NCBI GenBank assembly: GCA_020525365.1
Contig: JAIZOF010000001.1
Span: 825,456 to 889,455, forward strand
DNA from: Sulfurovum sp.
GTDB lineage: Bacteria > Campylobacterota > Campylobacteria > Campylobacterales > Sulfurovaceae
Length of the DNA stretch: 64,000 nucleotides
Direction: 5' to 3'
Shown: in pieces, positions 17,707 to 26,297 of the stretch
How the letters are laid out: every line of letters begins with the position of its first letter
How positions within the stretch are numbered: position 1 is the first letter of the stretch
Made by a program: the position numbers and the translations under genes
The notes under the pieces: model-generated
Databases searched by the model: none
What the model was told of the DNA's origin: nothing
The model's input: only the letters and a program-made list of their open reading frames with translations

Positions 17707-18659
17707 GAACCTTGCTACTTTTACTAATATTGAGTCTATATGCTCTGTCGGTCACAGAAATTGTACCAGTACACCAGATTGATGTTAATGGAACTGTGAA
17801 AGATATGGTGTTGCATAATAGAACACTAGTTATTGCCACAGATATGGGACATATTGAGGTATGGAATATTGATAATTATACTAAAAAGAAAGAGGTTTCA
17901 ATTCCTGATGTGAAGGACTTTATGGGTGATATAATGCCTGCACGACTAATGAGTACTGACGTGAATGATGGCAGATACTTACTTCTAAGCGATAGCGGTA
18001 TTGGCGGATACAGTAATCTTTTCCTTTATGAAAATGGTACACTTAAACAGATTTTTTCCCATAAGGAGAAAAAAGTTTTAATTAAAGCCCGTTTTATTGA
18101 TCATGACCATATCTTATTTGGTTACCTCGGTAATGAGGCAGCACTATATGACCTAAAAAGTAACCAAGAGAGGTATCGGGTACAGTTAAGCGAGTCAAAA
18201 TTTTCAGACTTTGCACTGAATGATGATAAAACCTTAGCAGTGTTCTCTTGCGAAAGTGGGGTGCTTAGTGTAATTGATGTCCAGCATGGAAAAATAATCA
18301 GAAAACTTGAAGGTCAAAATGTAGACAATGTGTATAAAGTTGACTTTAAACACAATATTATCTCAGGAGCTGGACAGGACCAACGTGGTTCACTTTATGA
18401 TGTTGCAACAGGAAAAGGAGGCTACATTAAAGGACATTTTTTAATCTATGCAACTGGCCTAAGTCCTTCTGCATCCAAAGTAGCATTTGCAATGGATGAA
18501 AAAAATAATATAACAATTTATAATACTAATACCAGATCAAAATTAGCTTTACTCAAAGGGCAAAAGAGTACACTTAATGTGATTATTTTTGAAAATGAGA
18601 AAAGACTCTACTCTGCCAGTGATAATGGTAGTGTTATGGTATGGGAACTCAATCAATAA
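17703..18659 (+). CDS. napL: NapL, periplasmic WD40-like beta-propeller protein
   Basis: This 318-residue protein has an N-terminal signal peptide (LLLLLILSLYALS) and repeated WD40-type blades. The clearest are 'GHIEVWNIDNYTKK' near residue 50 and 'SVMVWELNQ' at the C-terminus. NapL occurs only in epsilonproteobacterial nap operons; its biochemical role is not settled. A GTG start is coupled to the upstream stop (GTGA). It is followed closely by napD. Confidence 0.88.
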   Translation: MRTLLLLLILSLYALSVTEIVPVHQIDVNGTVKDMVLHNRTLVIATDMGHIEVWNIDNYTKKKEVSIPDVKDFMGDIMPARLMSTDVNDGRYLLLSDSGIGGYSNLFLYENGTLKQIFSHKEKKVLIKARFIDHDHILFGYLGNEAALYDLKSNQERYRVQLSESKFSDFALNDDKTLAVFSCESGVLSVIDVQHGKIIRKLEGQNVDNVYKVDFKHNIISGAGQDQRGSLYDVATGKGGYIKGHFLIYATGLSPSASKVAFAMDEKNNITIYNTNTRSKLALLKGQKSTLNVIIFENEKRLYSASDNGSVMVWELNQ

Positions 18660-18670
18660 AAGGAGTATGA

Positions 18671-19030
18671 ATGAATGTATCCAGCATTGTAGTACAGGCA
18701 CTTCCTGAGCATATAGACGAATTAGTTGAAATGTTTAAAGAAGTTGATTATGCAGATTATCATCTACACGATAAAGAGAAGGGAAAGATTATCATTACCG
18801 TAGAGGGTGAAGGAGTAGAAGAGGAGATTAAAAAATTGGTAGAGATACAGCGCCTTCCTCATGTATTGGCAGCTGATATGATGATGACCTATCAGGAGGA
18901 TGAACTTGATGAAGAGGTTAAGCGCCTTGAGGCGGAAGACTTGGTGCCATCAATTCTTAACAAAGAGGATGTCGATGTAAAGGATGTAGTCTATCACGGT
19001 GACCTCAAACATAAAAATTTAGGGTTCTAA
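18671..19030 (+). CDS. napD: NapD, chaperone for the NapA signal peptide
   Basis: This 119-residue cytoplasmic protein begins with the NapD ferredoxin-like fold (MNVSSIVVQALPEHIDELV..., beta-alpha-beta, then 'KGKIIITVEG') and carries a longer acidic C-terminal tail than the roughly 90-residue enteric NapD. NapD binds the NapA Tat signal and holds it until cofactor insertion is complete. A GGAG site precedes the ATG, and it is separated from the next gene by one base. Confidence 0.88.
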   Translation: MNVSSIVVQALPEHIDELVEMFKEVDYADYHLHDKEKGKIIITVEGEGVEEEIKKLVEIQRLPHVLAADMMMTYQEDELDEEVKRLEAEDLVPSILNKEDVDVKDVVYHGDLKHKNLGF

Positions 19031-19031
19031 A

Positions 19032-19364
19032 ATGGCAGGTATTTTTGAATCAGTCATCAAGACTTCTCCATTGGGTCGCTGGTATATTGAATTAACAGAT
19101 ACAATAAAGTTGGATACTGAGCCAACAATATGTATGGATGTGTATGAATATGCCGATAAGATTGAAGAGTTGGGCAAAGAGTACAATGGTGTAGTAGAGG
19201 TAATTTGGAGTAGTGATGAGAAGGTCACCCCTGAACAGATAAATGAAGTACGAATGCAAATGAATGCCTATGAGGCAGAGCAGGAGACCATACGCAATGG
19301 TGAAAATCATTTGGTGGATGGTACCCCTAACTTTAGCAGCCCAAATGACCACGAAGATGCGTAG
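19032..19364 (+). CDS. Unknown small soluble protein at the end of the nap operon
   Basis: This 110-residue protein has no signal peptide or membrane helix. It shows a beta/alpha start ('GRWYIELTDTIKLD') and a predicted coiled segment 'PEQINEVRMQMNAYEAEQE' in the second half. Its ATG lies one base after the napD stop and its end overlaps the next small gene, so it is co-expressed with nap. I do not recognise a family. Co-occurrence with nap in other Campylobacterota would be the test of a role in nitrate reduction. Confidence 0.7.
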   Translation: MAGIFESVIKTSPLGRWYIELTDTIKLDTEPTICMDVYEYADKIEELGKEYNGVVEVIWSSDEKVTPEQINEVRMQMNAYEAEQETIRNGENHLVDGTPNFSSPNDHEDA

Positions 19365-19572
19365 CATATTCAAAGAGCTCTATGGCACGGGTATTCTCTT
19401 TTTCTACTATATGAAGTACATCATTCTCACTGGATGGCCGCTGTTGCGTTTTGGGTTGGAGTACAAAGATAATATCATCATCGATATTCTATGGGTTTAT
19501 TGTCTTGTTTTGATGATCAAGGATATTGTCTATAAGTTTATACTTAAAAAGAGCTACTGCCAAAAAAAATAA
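19357..19572 (+). CDS. Small membrane protein ending the nap operon
   Basis: This 71-residue protein starts at an ATG that overlaps the preceding stop by eight bases. A longer frame open from 19264 only duplicates the upstream gene. Two hydrophobic stretches (GILFFYYMKYIIL and IIIDILWVYCLVLMI) flank a short loop, and the tail is basic (KFILKKSYCQKK), so it is probably a two-helix inner-membrane protein with the C-terminus inside. The family is unknown. Tight coupling suggests a link with nap or with electron transfer. Confidence 0.6.
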   Translation: MRSIFKELYGTGILFFYYMKYIILTGWPLLRFGLEYKDNIIIDILWVYCLVLMIKDIVYKFILKKSYCQKK

Positions 19573-19645
19573 TGATTTAATATAAAAAATCTTATTATGT
19601 GATTGTGTGCCTATTAAAGCATTGGACTCTTTGTAGAAGGATGCA

Positions 19646-19759
19646 TTAAGCAAGTTGTGCAAAATACTTCCGAAGGTATTTGAAAAGTTGAGTACTATAT
19701 CGTCTAAATATACCTAAAGTCTCTATTCGCGCTTCTTCAAGGATTGTGATGGTTTTGAA
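19646..19759 (-). other. Possible 3' remnant of a gene on the minus strand
   Basis: Between an upstream stop (19760-19762) and a TAA at 19646-19648, the minus strand encodes 37 residues without a start codon. They look like real protein (TILEEARIETLGIFRRYSTQ, then LFKYLRKYFAQLA). There is no ribosome site and no 5' part. The 251-bp gap between the nap operon and the aldehyde dehydrogenase holds nothing else apart from the promoter. It could be the tail of a deleted gene, or chance. Confidence 0.25.
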
Positions 19760-19762
19760 TCA

Positions 19763-19791
19763 TTTAATCTCTAAAGTTTCTATGTTATAAT
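19763..19791 (+). promoter_or_regulatory. Sigma-70-like promoter before the aldehyde dehydrogenase
   Basis: TTTAAT (19763-19768) and a perfect TATAAT (19786-19791) are separated by 17 bp. Transcription would start near 19798, giving a short leader before the TTG start at 19824. Confidence 0.5.
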
Positions 19792-19823
19792 CATTTCAAT
19801 TTTTACTGCATAAGAGATATACC

Positions 19824-21272
19824 TTGTTCGAAATATTTAATAACAAAAATGATATAGCCGAAGCGAAGATATTTTTTGGCTCGACCGAAGCGATCAAAGA
19901 ACAGATGAGTGAACGCAAAAGCCCCTATGACGGCAGTGTAGTCTCTACCGCACCGGTGTGTGACGCAGACGATACCGTCAAAGCTCTCGAGATCGCCAAG
20001 GCGACGACGAAGACTGCTGCGGCAAGTCCGCTCTCTCAGCGTATTGCTTGGCTGGAAGATGTGGCAATACAACTGAATGAGGAGAAGGAGAGCTTTGCTC
20101 TCATGCTTGCCAAGGAGGTGGCAAAACCCATTGCTTTTGCACGTATCGAGGTAGAGCGGTGTGCTGAGACTATTAAGCTCACCGCAATGGAAGTTGCCAA
20201 CTTGTGTGGTGAGACCATTCCAACCGACATCATGCCAAGTGGAAAGAGGACTATGGCATACTACCGTCGTGAGCCTGTAGGAGTTGTTGTATGCATTACT
20301 CCGTTTAATTTTCCACTTAATCTCATTGCCCATAAGATTGCACCAGCATTGGGAGCAGGAAATACTGTTGTACTTAAGCCGACTCCCGAAGCACCTATGA
20401 CTGCTTATATGTTGGCTAAACTCTTTATTAACTCTAAGTATGCTGTTAAAGATGCCCTCTCAGTTGTCTATGGAGATGCCGAAGTGGGCTCAACACTGGT
20501 AAAAAGCCCTATTCCACGTGTTATTAGTTTTACTGGTTCAGTACCAGTAGGAAAGATCATCATGTCACAGGCAGGCATCAAGAAAGTGAGCTTGGAGCTT
20601 GGTGGAAATGCAGCGACTTACATTGACAAAAGTGCTGATTTGGAATTAGCAGCTAAGCGTTGCGCCTACGGAGCGTTCTACAACTCTGGTCAAGTGTGTA
20701 TCTCGCTGCAACGTATCTATGTGCATGAAGAGGTGTATGAGATATTTTCAGAATTGATGGCAAAAGAGACCAAAACACTAAAGGTTGGCTCTCCGTATGA
20801 TGAGGATACTTTTATGGGACCACTTATTGATGAAGAGTCCAAACACCGTGCCAAGACGTGGGTTGCCTCCGCCAAGAATGAAGGGGCATACGCAGTTGCC
20901 GGTGACAATGAAGTGGACGGTATCTTTACCCCAACAGTTATGACAAATGTGACAGATGATATGAAGATTATCTGTGAAGAGGTTTTTGCACCTATTGTTT
21001 CTCTTGTTTCTGTTCCTAGCTATACTGCTGCAGTAGAAAAGATGAATAATTCTCCTTATGGTTTACAATTTAGTATCTTTACCAATAATCTGAAAATGAC
21101 ACAGCATTTTATTGATGATACTCAATGTGGTGGCGTAGTTATTAATGATATTCCAACTTTACGTTTTGATGTACAGCCTTATGGTGGTGCAAAACTATCT
21201 GGAGTTGGGCGTGAAGGTCCAAAGTGGGCACTAGAGGAGTTTACAGAGATTAAGAGTATTGTTATTTGTTAA
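19824..21272 (+). CDS. NAD(P)-dependent aldehyde dehydrogenase
   Basis: This 482-residue protein has the aldehyde dehydrogenase fold motifs: the 'ITPFNFPLNLI' cofactor-binding stretch, FTGSVPVGKII, the general base Glu258 in SLELGG and the catalytic Cys292 in GQVCIS. The C-terminal 'PYGGAKLSGVGREG' is also conserved. It resembles the GapN-like branch (non-phosphorylating glyceraldehyde-3-phosphate or lactaldehyde dehydrogenases), but the substrate cannot be fixed from sequence. The frame starts with TTG at 19824. An in-frame ATG at 19905 would shorten the protein by 27 residues; I keep the longer form because those residues look ordered (FNNKNDIAEAKIFFGS) and AAGAGA lies just upstream. Confidence 0.88.
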   Translation: MFEIFNNKNDIAEAKIFFGSTEAIKEQMSERKSPYDGSVVSTAPVCDADDTVKALEIAKATTKTAAASPLSQRIAWLEDVAIQLNEEKESFALMLAKEVAKPIAFARIEVERCAETIKLTAMEVANLCGETIPTDIMPSGKRTMAYYRREPVGVVVCITPFNFPLNLIAHKIAPALGAGNTVVLKPTPEAPMTAYMLAKLFINSKYAVKDALSVVYGDAEVGSTLVKSPIPRVISFTGSVPVGKIIMSQAGIKKVSLELGGNAATYIDKSADLELAAKRCAYGAFYNSGQVCISLQRIYVHEEVYEIFSELMAKETKTLKVGSPYDEDTFMGPLIDEESKHRAKTWVASAKNEGAYAVAGDNEVDGIFTPTVMTNVTDDMKIICEEVFAPIVSLVSVPSYTAAVEKMNNSPYGLQFSIFTNNLKMTQHFIDDTQCGGVVINDIPTLRFDVQPYGGAKLSGVGREGPKWALEEFTEIKSIVIC

Positions 21273-21306
21273 TTTTAATAAGGTAGTATAAATAATTTAA
21301 GGAGTA

Positions 21307-21801
21307 ATGATGGATTATATGTTTCAATCTGGATTCTTAGGTACTAAGGCTCCATTTTTTATGGATTTTGTGACTTTGGTAGTAGCTTTACTACCACTGT
21401 TAGTTGGTATAGCAATTTTATTTGCCCGTAAAGGTTACTATAATTTACATGGTAAAGCACAAGGACTTATTTTTATTATCTCTGTGATTGTAGTAGGATA
21501 TTTTGAATATGGAGTACGTTTTGGGGGCGGCTATAAAGTATTTATACAAAACACACAGGTTTCATATGACTACCTGTTTGTTGTATTGGTTGTGCATATT
21601 ACTATTGCTATTTTAACACTTAGTATTTGGTATTTGACATTGCAACGAGCCCATAAAGAGTATCGGCATCGATACAGAACAAGTACACTACCTGGTATTG
21701 GTTCTGAGGCACACAAAAAGGCAGGAAAGTATACTTTTTTAGGAATTGTCGCAACCTCTCTAACTGGTATTTGGGTTTATCTACTTCTGTTTGTATGTTA
21801 A
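21307..21801 (+). CDS. DUF420-like membrane protein
   Basis: This 164-residue protein has four membrane helices and the DUF420 opening 'GFLGTKAPFFMD'. Several histidines are at helix ends (NLHGKAQG, VVHITIA, EAHKKAGKYTFLG), as in cytochrome-oxidase-linked DUF420 proteins. It may bind haem or assist oxidase assembly, but no activity is proven. It overlaps the DUF523 gene that follows by seven bases. Confidence 0.7.
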   Translation: MMDYMFQSGFLGTKAPFFMDFVTLVVALLPLLVGIAILFARKGYYNLHGKAQGLIFIISVIVVGYFEYGVRFGGGYKVFIQNTQVSYDYLFVVLVVHITIAILTLSIWYLTLQRAHKEYRHRYRTSTLPGIGSEAHKKAGKYTFLGIVATSLTGIWVYLLLFVC

Positions 21802-22253
21802 CAAAAAAAGTTGCTGTATCTGCCTGTTTGATGGGTGAATCCTGTCGTTATGATGGTACTAATAATTACAATAATATGCTACTTGAAGCCTTGAGGTGTA
21901 TGGAAGTTGTACCATTTTGTCCAGAAGATTTTTCTTTTGGTACACCACGCCCAACCATGGATCTCGTAAAAAAAGAGAAAAACAATATACGCGCTATTTC
22001 CAATGAGTCAGGCACTGACCTTTCTGAACCAATCATTGCTTATGCTAAAGACTTTTTTGATACCCATTCCGATATTGATCTTTTTATCGGTAAAGATAGA
22101 AGCCCAAGCTGTGGAGTATGTAGTTCTAAGTGCTATGATCAAGCAAAAAAATTAATCTCTACAGAGGAAACTGGACTAATGGCAATGGAGGCCAAACATA
22201 GAGGCATTAAAGCAGTTGATGTCCAAACTTATCTCAAAGATTTTAGAGTGTAA
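21795..22253 (+). CDS. DUF523 family protein
   Basis: This 152-residue protein starts at the ATG that overlaps the previous stop; an upstream in-frame ATG at 21771 lies inside the preceding gene. It has the DUF523 features: 'VSACLMGESCRYDG' at the N-terminus, VVPFCPEDFSFGTPRP, and KDRSPSCGV with further cysteines (CSSKCYD). The cysteine pattern suggests metal or Fe-S binding. In other bacteria the family is linked to tRNA or thiol chemistry, but this is not certain. Confidence 0.8.
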   Translation: MLTKKVAVSACLMGESCRYDGTNNYNNMLLEALRCMEVVPFCPEDFSFGTPRPTMDLVKKEKNNIRAISNESGTDLSEPIIAYAKDFFDTHSDIDLFIGKDRSPSCGVCSSKCYDQAKKLISTEETGLMAMEAKHRGIKAVDVQTYLKDFRV

Positions 22254-22282
22254 TGCGGAACAACTATAAGACTTAATGCTTA

Positions 22283-23620
22283 TTACGTTTCAAGTAACAT
22301 GCCTCTAATTTGATCCTCATCAATCAAATCCTTTTCATACTTTACTACAGCAATATTTTCTGTTTCATTAACATAGCTTTCAACAACAGCAGGATGCCCC
22401 GTTAATGTGGAGATTCTATTTCTATCAAAAATATTAAGTGGTAGATAGACATTACCACGGTTATTTGGGTTAGGCATGGTAGCAACCCATAAAAACCATA
22501 ACATACACAAAAAACCTACAATAAGTGCCAAGATATGTTGGTCATAGTGTTGCATAACCCATCCAGAAAGTAAGCCACCAAAGAATATACCAATATATGC
22601 AAAGGTATTGGCAACACCAAGTGCAGCACCTTTTTGATGTACTTTGGCAAATTTGGCAACAAAGCTTTGCAAAAGAGGCTCAAACATATTAAAACCAATA
22701 AAGAATAAGACAACACCCATGACAAATATCCAAGCTTTTGAGGCAAACCCCATTGCTATAAACCCCAAAAATGTAAAGATGATTGATATAATAAAAATAA
22801 GTTTACCTTTATTATACTTCTCCCCTAAAATGGCGGCAGGTGCCATGGCAATAAACCCAAAAATCATTGCAGGAAAGTAGACTTTCCAAAGTTCGGACTT
22901 TTCCCATCCAAAACCACCCAAATCAATACTCCGTGTTAAGACTAAGGGGATAATATAGAATGCCATCATCATAATGGAGGAGTGAAAAAGAAATGTAATG
23001 TACATACGCACTAACGCTTTATCTTTAAAAACATCAGTTGTTTTTGCTTCTCTCTCTGAGTAAGAGTGGATAATTTTAGGTGGTTGGGGTACTGCTGTAA
23101 ATAGTACCCCAATTGATACAATCGATAAGGCTGCTGTAAGCCAAAATAGTTTGTCAATACCCCAGTTTCCACCAACAATAGGTGCAATAATCATCGCTGC
23201 AGCAAAACTCATTGCAATTGTTCCGCCAAGAATTGCCATGGCATGAGCACGCTCTTCTTCTTTAACCAGATCAGCCACCATAGCAGAGACAACAGAACCA
23301 ATTGCACCCGCACCTTGTAAAAATCGACCAATTAATAGCATATAGATGCTATCGCTTAAGGCAGAAATGATAGAGCCAGCAATGAAAATAAGTAGACCAA
23401 CAAGAAGGGTTTTTTTTCTACCTATTTTATCACTCATAAGCCCAAAAGGAACCTGAAATAATGCTTGTGTCAGTGCATAGCCACCAACAACCAAACCAGC
23501 AAGAAATGGTGTGGCACCTTTCATGTCAAGTGCATAAATAGAGAGTACTGGAAGTACAATAAAGAGTCCAAAGAATCGTAATGCAACAACAAGACTAAGA
23601 GGCATAATCTGTTTAATCAT
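22283..23620 (-). CDS. Major facilitator superfamily transporter with a C-terminal HMA-like tail
   Basis: This 445-residue protein has 12 membrane helices and the MFS loop 2-3 motif GLMSDKIGRKKTLL. It resembles drug-efflux-like MFS proteins widespread in Campylobacterota. After the last helix a cytoplasmic tail of about 60 residues (GHPAVVESYVNETENIAVVKYE, followed by a helix) has a beta-alpha-beta look recalling heavy-metal-associated domains but without the CxxC pair. The substrate is unknown. It is divergent from rdgB across a 71-bp gap. Confidence 0.83.
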   Translation of the reverse strand: MIKQIMPLSLVVALRFFGLFIVLPVLSIYALDMKGATPFLAGLVVGGYALTQALFQVPFGLMSDKIGRKKTLLVGLLIFIAGSIISALSDSIYMLLIGRFLQGAGAIGSVVSAMVADLVKEEERAHAMAILGGTIAMSFAAAMIIAPIVGGNWGIDKLFWLTAALSIVSIGVLFTAVPQPPKIIHSYSEREAKTTDVFKDKALVRMYITFLFHSSIMMMAFYIIPLVLTRSIDLGGFGWEKSELWKVYFPAMIFGFIAMAPAAILGEKYNKGKLIFIISIIFTFLGFIAMGFASKAWIFVMGVVLFFIGFNMFEPLLQSFVAKFAKVHQKGAALGVANTFAYIGIFFGGLLSGWVMQHYDQHILALIVGFLCMLWFLWVATMPNPNNRGNVYLPLNIFDRNRISTLTGHPAVVESYVNETENIAVVKYEKDLIDEDQIRGMLLET

Positions 23621-23691
23621 CTTAATATCTCCAATAGGGTAAAATCTGCCCTAATTATAGTCCCATAAAGTAAAATGAAGGTTAACTTAAA

Positions 23692-24297
23692 ATGAAATTG
23701 ATTTTAGCAACAGGGAATAAAGGGAAAATACGTGAGTTTCAGCAAATGTGTCAAGATGAGGTGTTGGGCTTTTCAGTACTTTTGGGTGATATGGAGATTG
23801 TAGAAGATGGTAACACATTTGCTGCTAATGCACTTATTAAGGCACACGCTATTTATGAAACATTACAAAAAAAATACCCTCAGGAGAGTTATTTGGTTAT
23901 ATCGGATGACAGCGGTATTTCCTTGCCGGTACTAGGCGGTGCACCAGCTATTTACTCGGCACGTTATGCTGGTGAAGGTGCGAGTGACAAGGATAACCTT
24001 TATAAGCTTATTAATGCACTCAAGAAAAGAAGGCTTAAGGAGACACCAGCTTATTATACAGCTGCGATTGCTATTGTTTCGAAGTATGGTGAATATGTGG
24101 TACATGGATGGATGCATGGTAAGGCAATAGATGATCCAAGAGGAGAGAAGGGTTTTGGGTATGATCCAATATTTGTTCCTGTAGGATCTGATAGGACATT
24201 GGGAGAATTAGATGACAATATTAAGTTAAATATCTCTCATCGTGCTAAGGCAATTGCTTTGGCAAAGCCAATTATTCAAATGTTAAAAAATAAGTAG
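23692..24297 (+). CDS. rdgB: XTP/dITP pyrophosphatase (RdgB/HAM1)
   Basis: This 201-residue protein is of standard size. It has the N-terminal [13 protein letters not shown] motif, [13 protein letters not shown]...[12 protein letters not shown], and the C-terminal '[11 protein letters not shown]' with 'SHRAKAI'. It hydrolyses non-canonical purine triphosphates (ITP, XTP) to protect DNA from misincorporation. It is divergent from the MFS gene and lies 76 bp before ciaB. Confidence 0.95.
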   Translation: MKLILATGNKGKIREFQQMCQDEVLGFSVLLGDMEIVEDGNTFAANALIKAHAIYETLQKKYPQESYLVISDDSGISLPVLGGAPAIYSARYAGEGASDKDNLYKLINALKKRRLKETPAYYTAAIAIVSKYGEYVVHGWMHGKAIDDPRGEKGFGYDPIFVPVGSDRTLGELDDNIKLNISHRAKAIALAKPIIQMLKNK

Positions 24298-24302
24298 TAG
24301 CA

Positions 24303-24377
24303 ATGATAGAAAGGGTATTCATAGTGGAGATATTTATTATGGTTTCCTTGGTGAAATACAGAGGAAAAAAAGAATGA
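24303..24377 (+). CDS. Possible 24-residue leader peptide before ciaB
   Basis: A short ORF fills the rdgB-ciaB gap and its TGA overlaps the ciaB ATG (AATGA). The product is a hydrophobic stretch (VFIVEIFIMVSLV) and a basic tail. It could be a coupled small membrane peptide or leader, or chance. No clear ribosome site is seen for it. Confidence 0.25.
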   Translation: MIERVFIVEIFIMVSLVKYRGKKE

Positions 24378-26212
24378 CTAAAGAGCAATTTATAAAAGAT
24401 TTACAGATTATCTATGATGAACTGCAAAGTAGGCAGGCAAGTTTAAACAGTTACTATGACTTACTCGATAAAAACAAAACCCATAAACATGCTGATGCAG
24501 TCATTGATGCTTTTTTAAAGTTGATAGATATACCACGCAACAAAGAGAGTGAGATGGCAGCCCTTACACGCATTATTCATTTACAAGAAGATGCGTTAGA
24601 ACAGGTGCTTCAAAAACAGGGGTATAGTGATAAGGAGATATGTCTTAAAAAAGAACTTGCCTATGGTTTTGTCTCCACATTGCATATTGCACGCCACGAG
24701 AGTCTTATTGGATGGATTGAGGAGAAGAAACTGTTAACATCTTTCTATCGAGGACTTATCTTCGGTGTACACTTTGTGGGAGTACGTCTTAGTGAGTGGC
24801 AGAGTCATTGGGTACACCATATTATTAATGGAGTCAATGTTGAGTTGAGTGAAATGTTCCATGGAGATGATACGAAAATCTTTGAGATGCTACGAGAAAA
24901 GTCATTATTGGAGTGCGATGAATATGGTCATATAGCTGATCGAAGTTATTCAGTGTTAGTGAAAGAGGATGATCATTATAAGAGTGTGTCATATGCTAAA
25001 GCCTTTAAAAAAGAGGTAGGGGACGTAGTTGTTGCCCTAGAACAACTTATTGCCTTGCTAGAACAGGATGAAGATAAGATTTTCAATAAAAAGCAAGAGT
25101 GGATTGCCTACTTTGTAGCACTTCAAGAAGCATTTTCTCATACCAAAAATGATGAACTTATTAAAATGTGGGCAGAAGTTGACAGATGCTGGATGGCATT
25201 AGATACACCTATCCAGGTAGGGCATCCGCTGGAGTATTATGAAGACCATTATCGTAAAGCAGTGGCATTAGAGTGGGATCTTCGTATTGTTAATCCCAAA
25301 CTTCAAGAGAGATCACATACTCACAACAACATCAAACTTTTTGCTCAGAAAATGGTAGAAAAATTTAATGATGAAGCAGAATGTATTATGGCTAAGAATT
25401 TGTTGCAGGTTGATCAGACACAACTTTATATTGGTCAGCCTATGCTCTACTACGCAGCAGAGTTCAATGGACTCTTCTCGGCACAAGTTGTTCCCAATGA
25501 TGAAACCGTCAGTATTGAATTTGGAAAGAAAATCTTTGCCTATGCTGATTTCGTACTGGAGAATAAGAAGTCTAAGCCGATCATGAAGCTCTCTGTCGAG
25601 ATAATGGGAGAGAAGTTTGTACGTAAGCAACGTACATTGGCAGAGAATAAGCCTGAGCTTTGGCATGAACTCTATGATATTTCTACTATTGGACATGAAT
25701 ATGGACATATTCTTTGGATAGATTCTAATACTGAGACCAAGATGAATACTGCAGGACAGTTTAAAAATATTGAAGAATTTAAAGCAACAACTGGTGGATT
25801 AATGGCATTTTTTTATCATGAAAGAGAAGAGCTCAAAACACACATCATTGATGATCTTGTCTCGCGTGCAGTTGGACTTATGTCATGGCGTGAGGTAGGA
25901 GAGGTGTTACCATACTACTGTGAAGGCTTAATTCACCTTGATATTCTTTTTAGTTCGGGTGTCATCTTCTATGATGGTCAAATCAAGATAGACTACAGTA
26001 GATATGATGCAATGAAAACAGCCTACATTGAAGCCTATGAAGTATTGGCAACAAGTTACCTTGCAAAGAGTGATGCGAGTGAGTATCTGAAGCAGTATGC
26101 CCAGAAATCCAATAGTGTTTATTTGCCTGTTAAAGAGAGTGTTAGAAGTTTTGTAGAGCACTATTATGCCCGCTACAAGGAGATTGGGCAGCAGATAGTC
26201 AATATGAATTAA
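24374..26212 (+). CDS. ciaB: CiaB homologue (Campylobacter invasion antigen B family) with a zinc-peptidase-like motif
   Basis: This 612-residue protein matches the full CiaB length and sequence style, with no signal peptide or membrane helix. CiaB was described in C. jejuni as a protein exported on host contact and needed for invasion, yet homologues occur in free-living vent relatives such as this one. An HExxH motif is present (HEYGH, residues 441-445), followed about 22 residues later by EEFKATTGG. This resembles the HExxH-plus-downstream-Glu arrangement of gluzincin metallopeptidases and, loosely, the EECRAE of family M49. A cytoplasmic peptidase role is therefore plausible (inference). 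Confidence 0.85.
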   Translation: MTKEQFIKDLQIIYDELQSRQASLNSYYDLLDKNKTHKHADAVIDAFLKLIDIPRNKESEMAALTRIIHLQEDALEQVLQKQGYSDKEICLKKELAYGFVSTLHIARHESLIGWIEEKKLLTSFYRGLIFGVHFVGVRLSEWQSHWVHHIINGVNVELSEMFHGDDTKIFEMLREKSLLECDEYGHIADRSYSVLVKEDDHYKSVSYAKAFKKEVGDVVVALEQLIALLEQDEDKIFNKKQEWIAYFVALQEAFSHTKNDELIKMWAEVDRCWMALDTPIQVGHPLEYYEDHYRKAVALEWDLRIVNPKLQERSHTHNNIKLFAQKMVEKFNDEAECIMAKNLLQVDQTQLYIGQPMLYYAAEFNGLFSAQVVPNDETVSIEFGKKIFAYADFVLENKKSKPIMKLSVEIMGEKFVRKQRTLAENKPELWHELYDISTIGHEYGHILWIDSNTETKMNTAGQFKNIEEFKATTGGLMAFFYHEREELKTHIIDDLVSRAVGLMSWREVGEVLPYYCEGLIHLDILFSSGVIFYDGQIKIDYSRYDAMKTAYIEAYEVLATSYLAKSDASEYLKQYAQKSNSVYLPVKESVRSFVEHYYARYKEIGQQIVNMN

Positions 26213-26297
26213 TACTGTTTCACCAAATTCTAACCTCCTTTTCGATATAATCCCGATAATTACGCCGTCGTCAATGATGGCGATTGCGAGGATTATA

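Noticed and set aside
26251..26297. CGCC/GGCG-rich stretch before the aminotransferase as a riboswitch.
   Set aside because: The complementary segments are only four bases and no known riboswitch core is visible.
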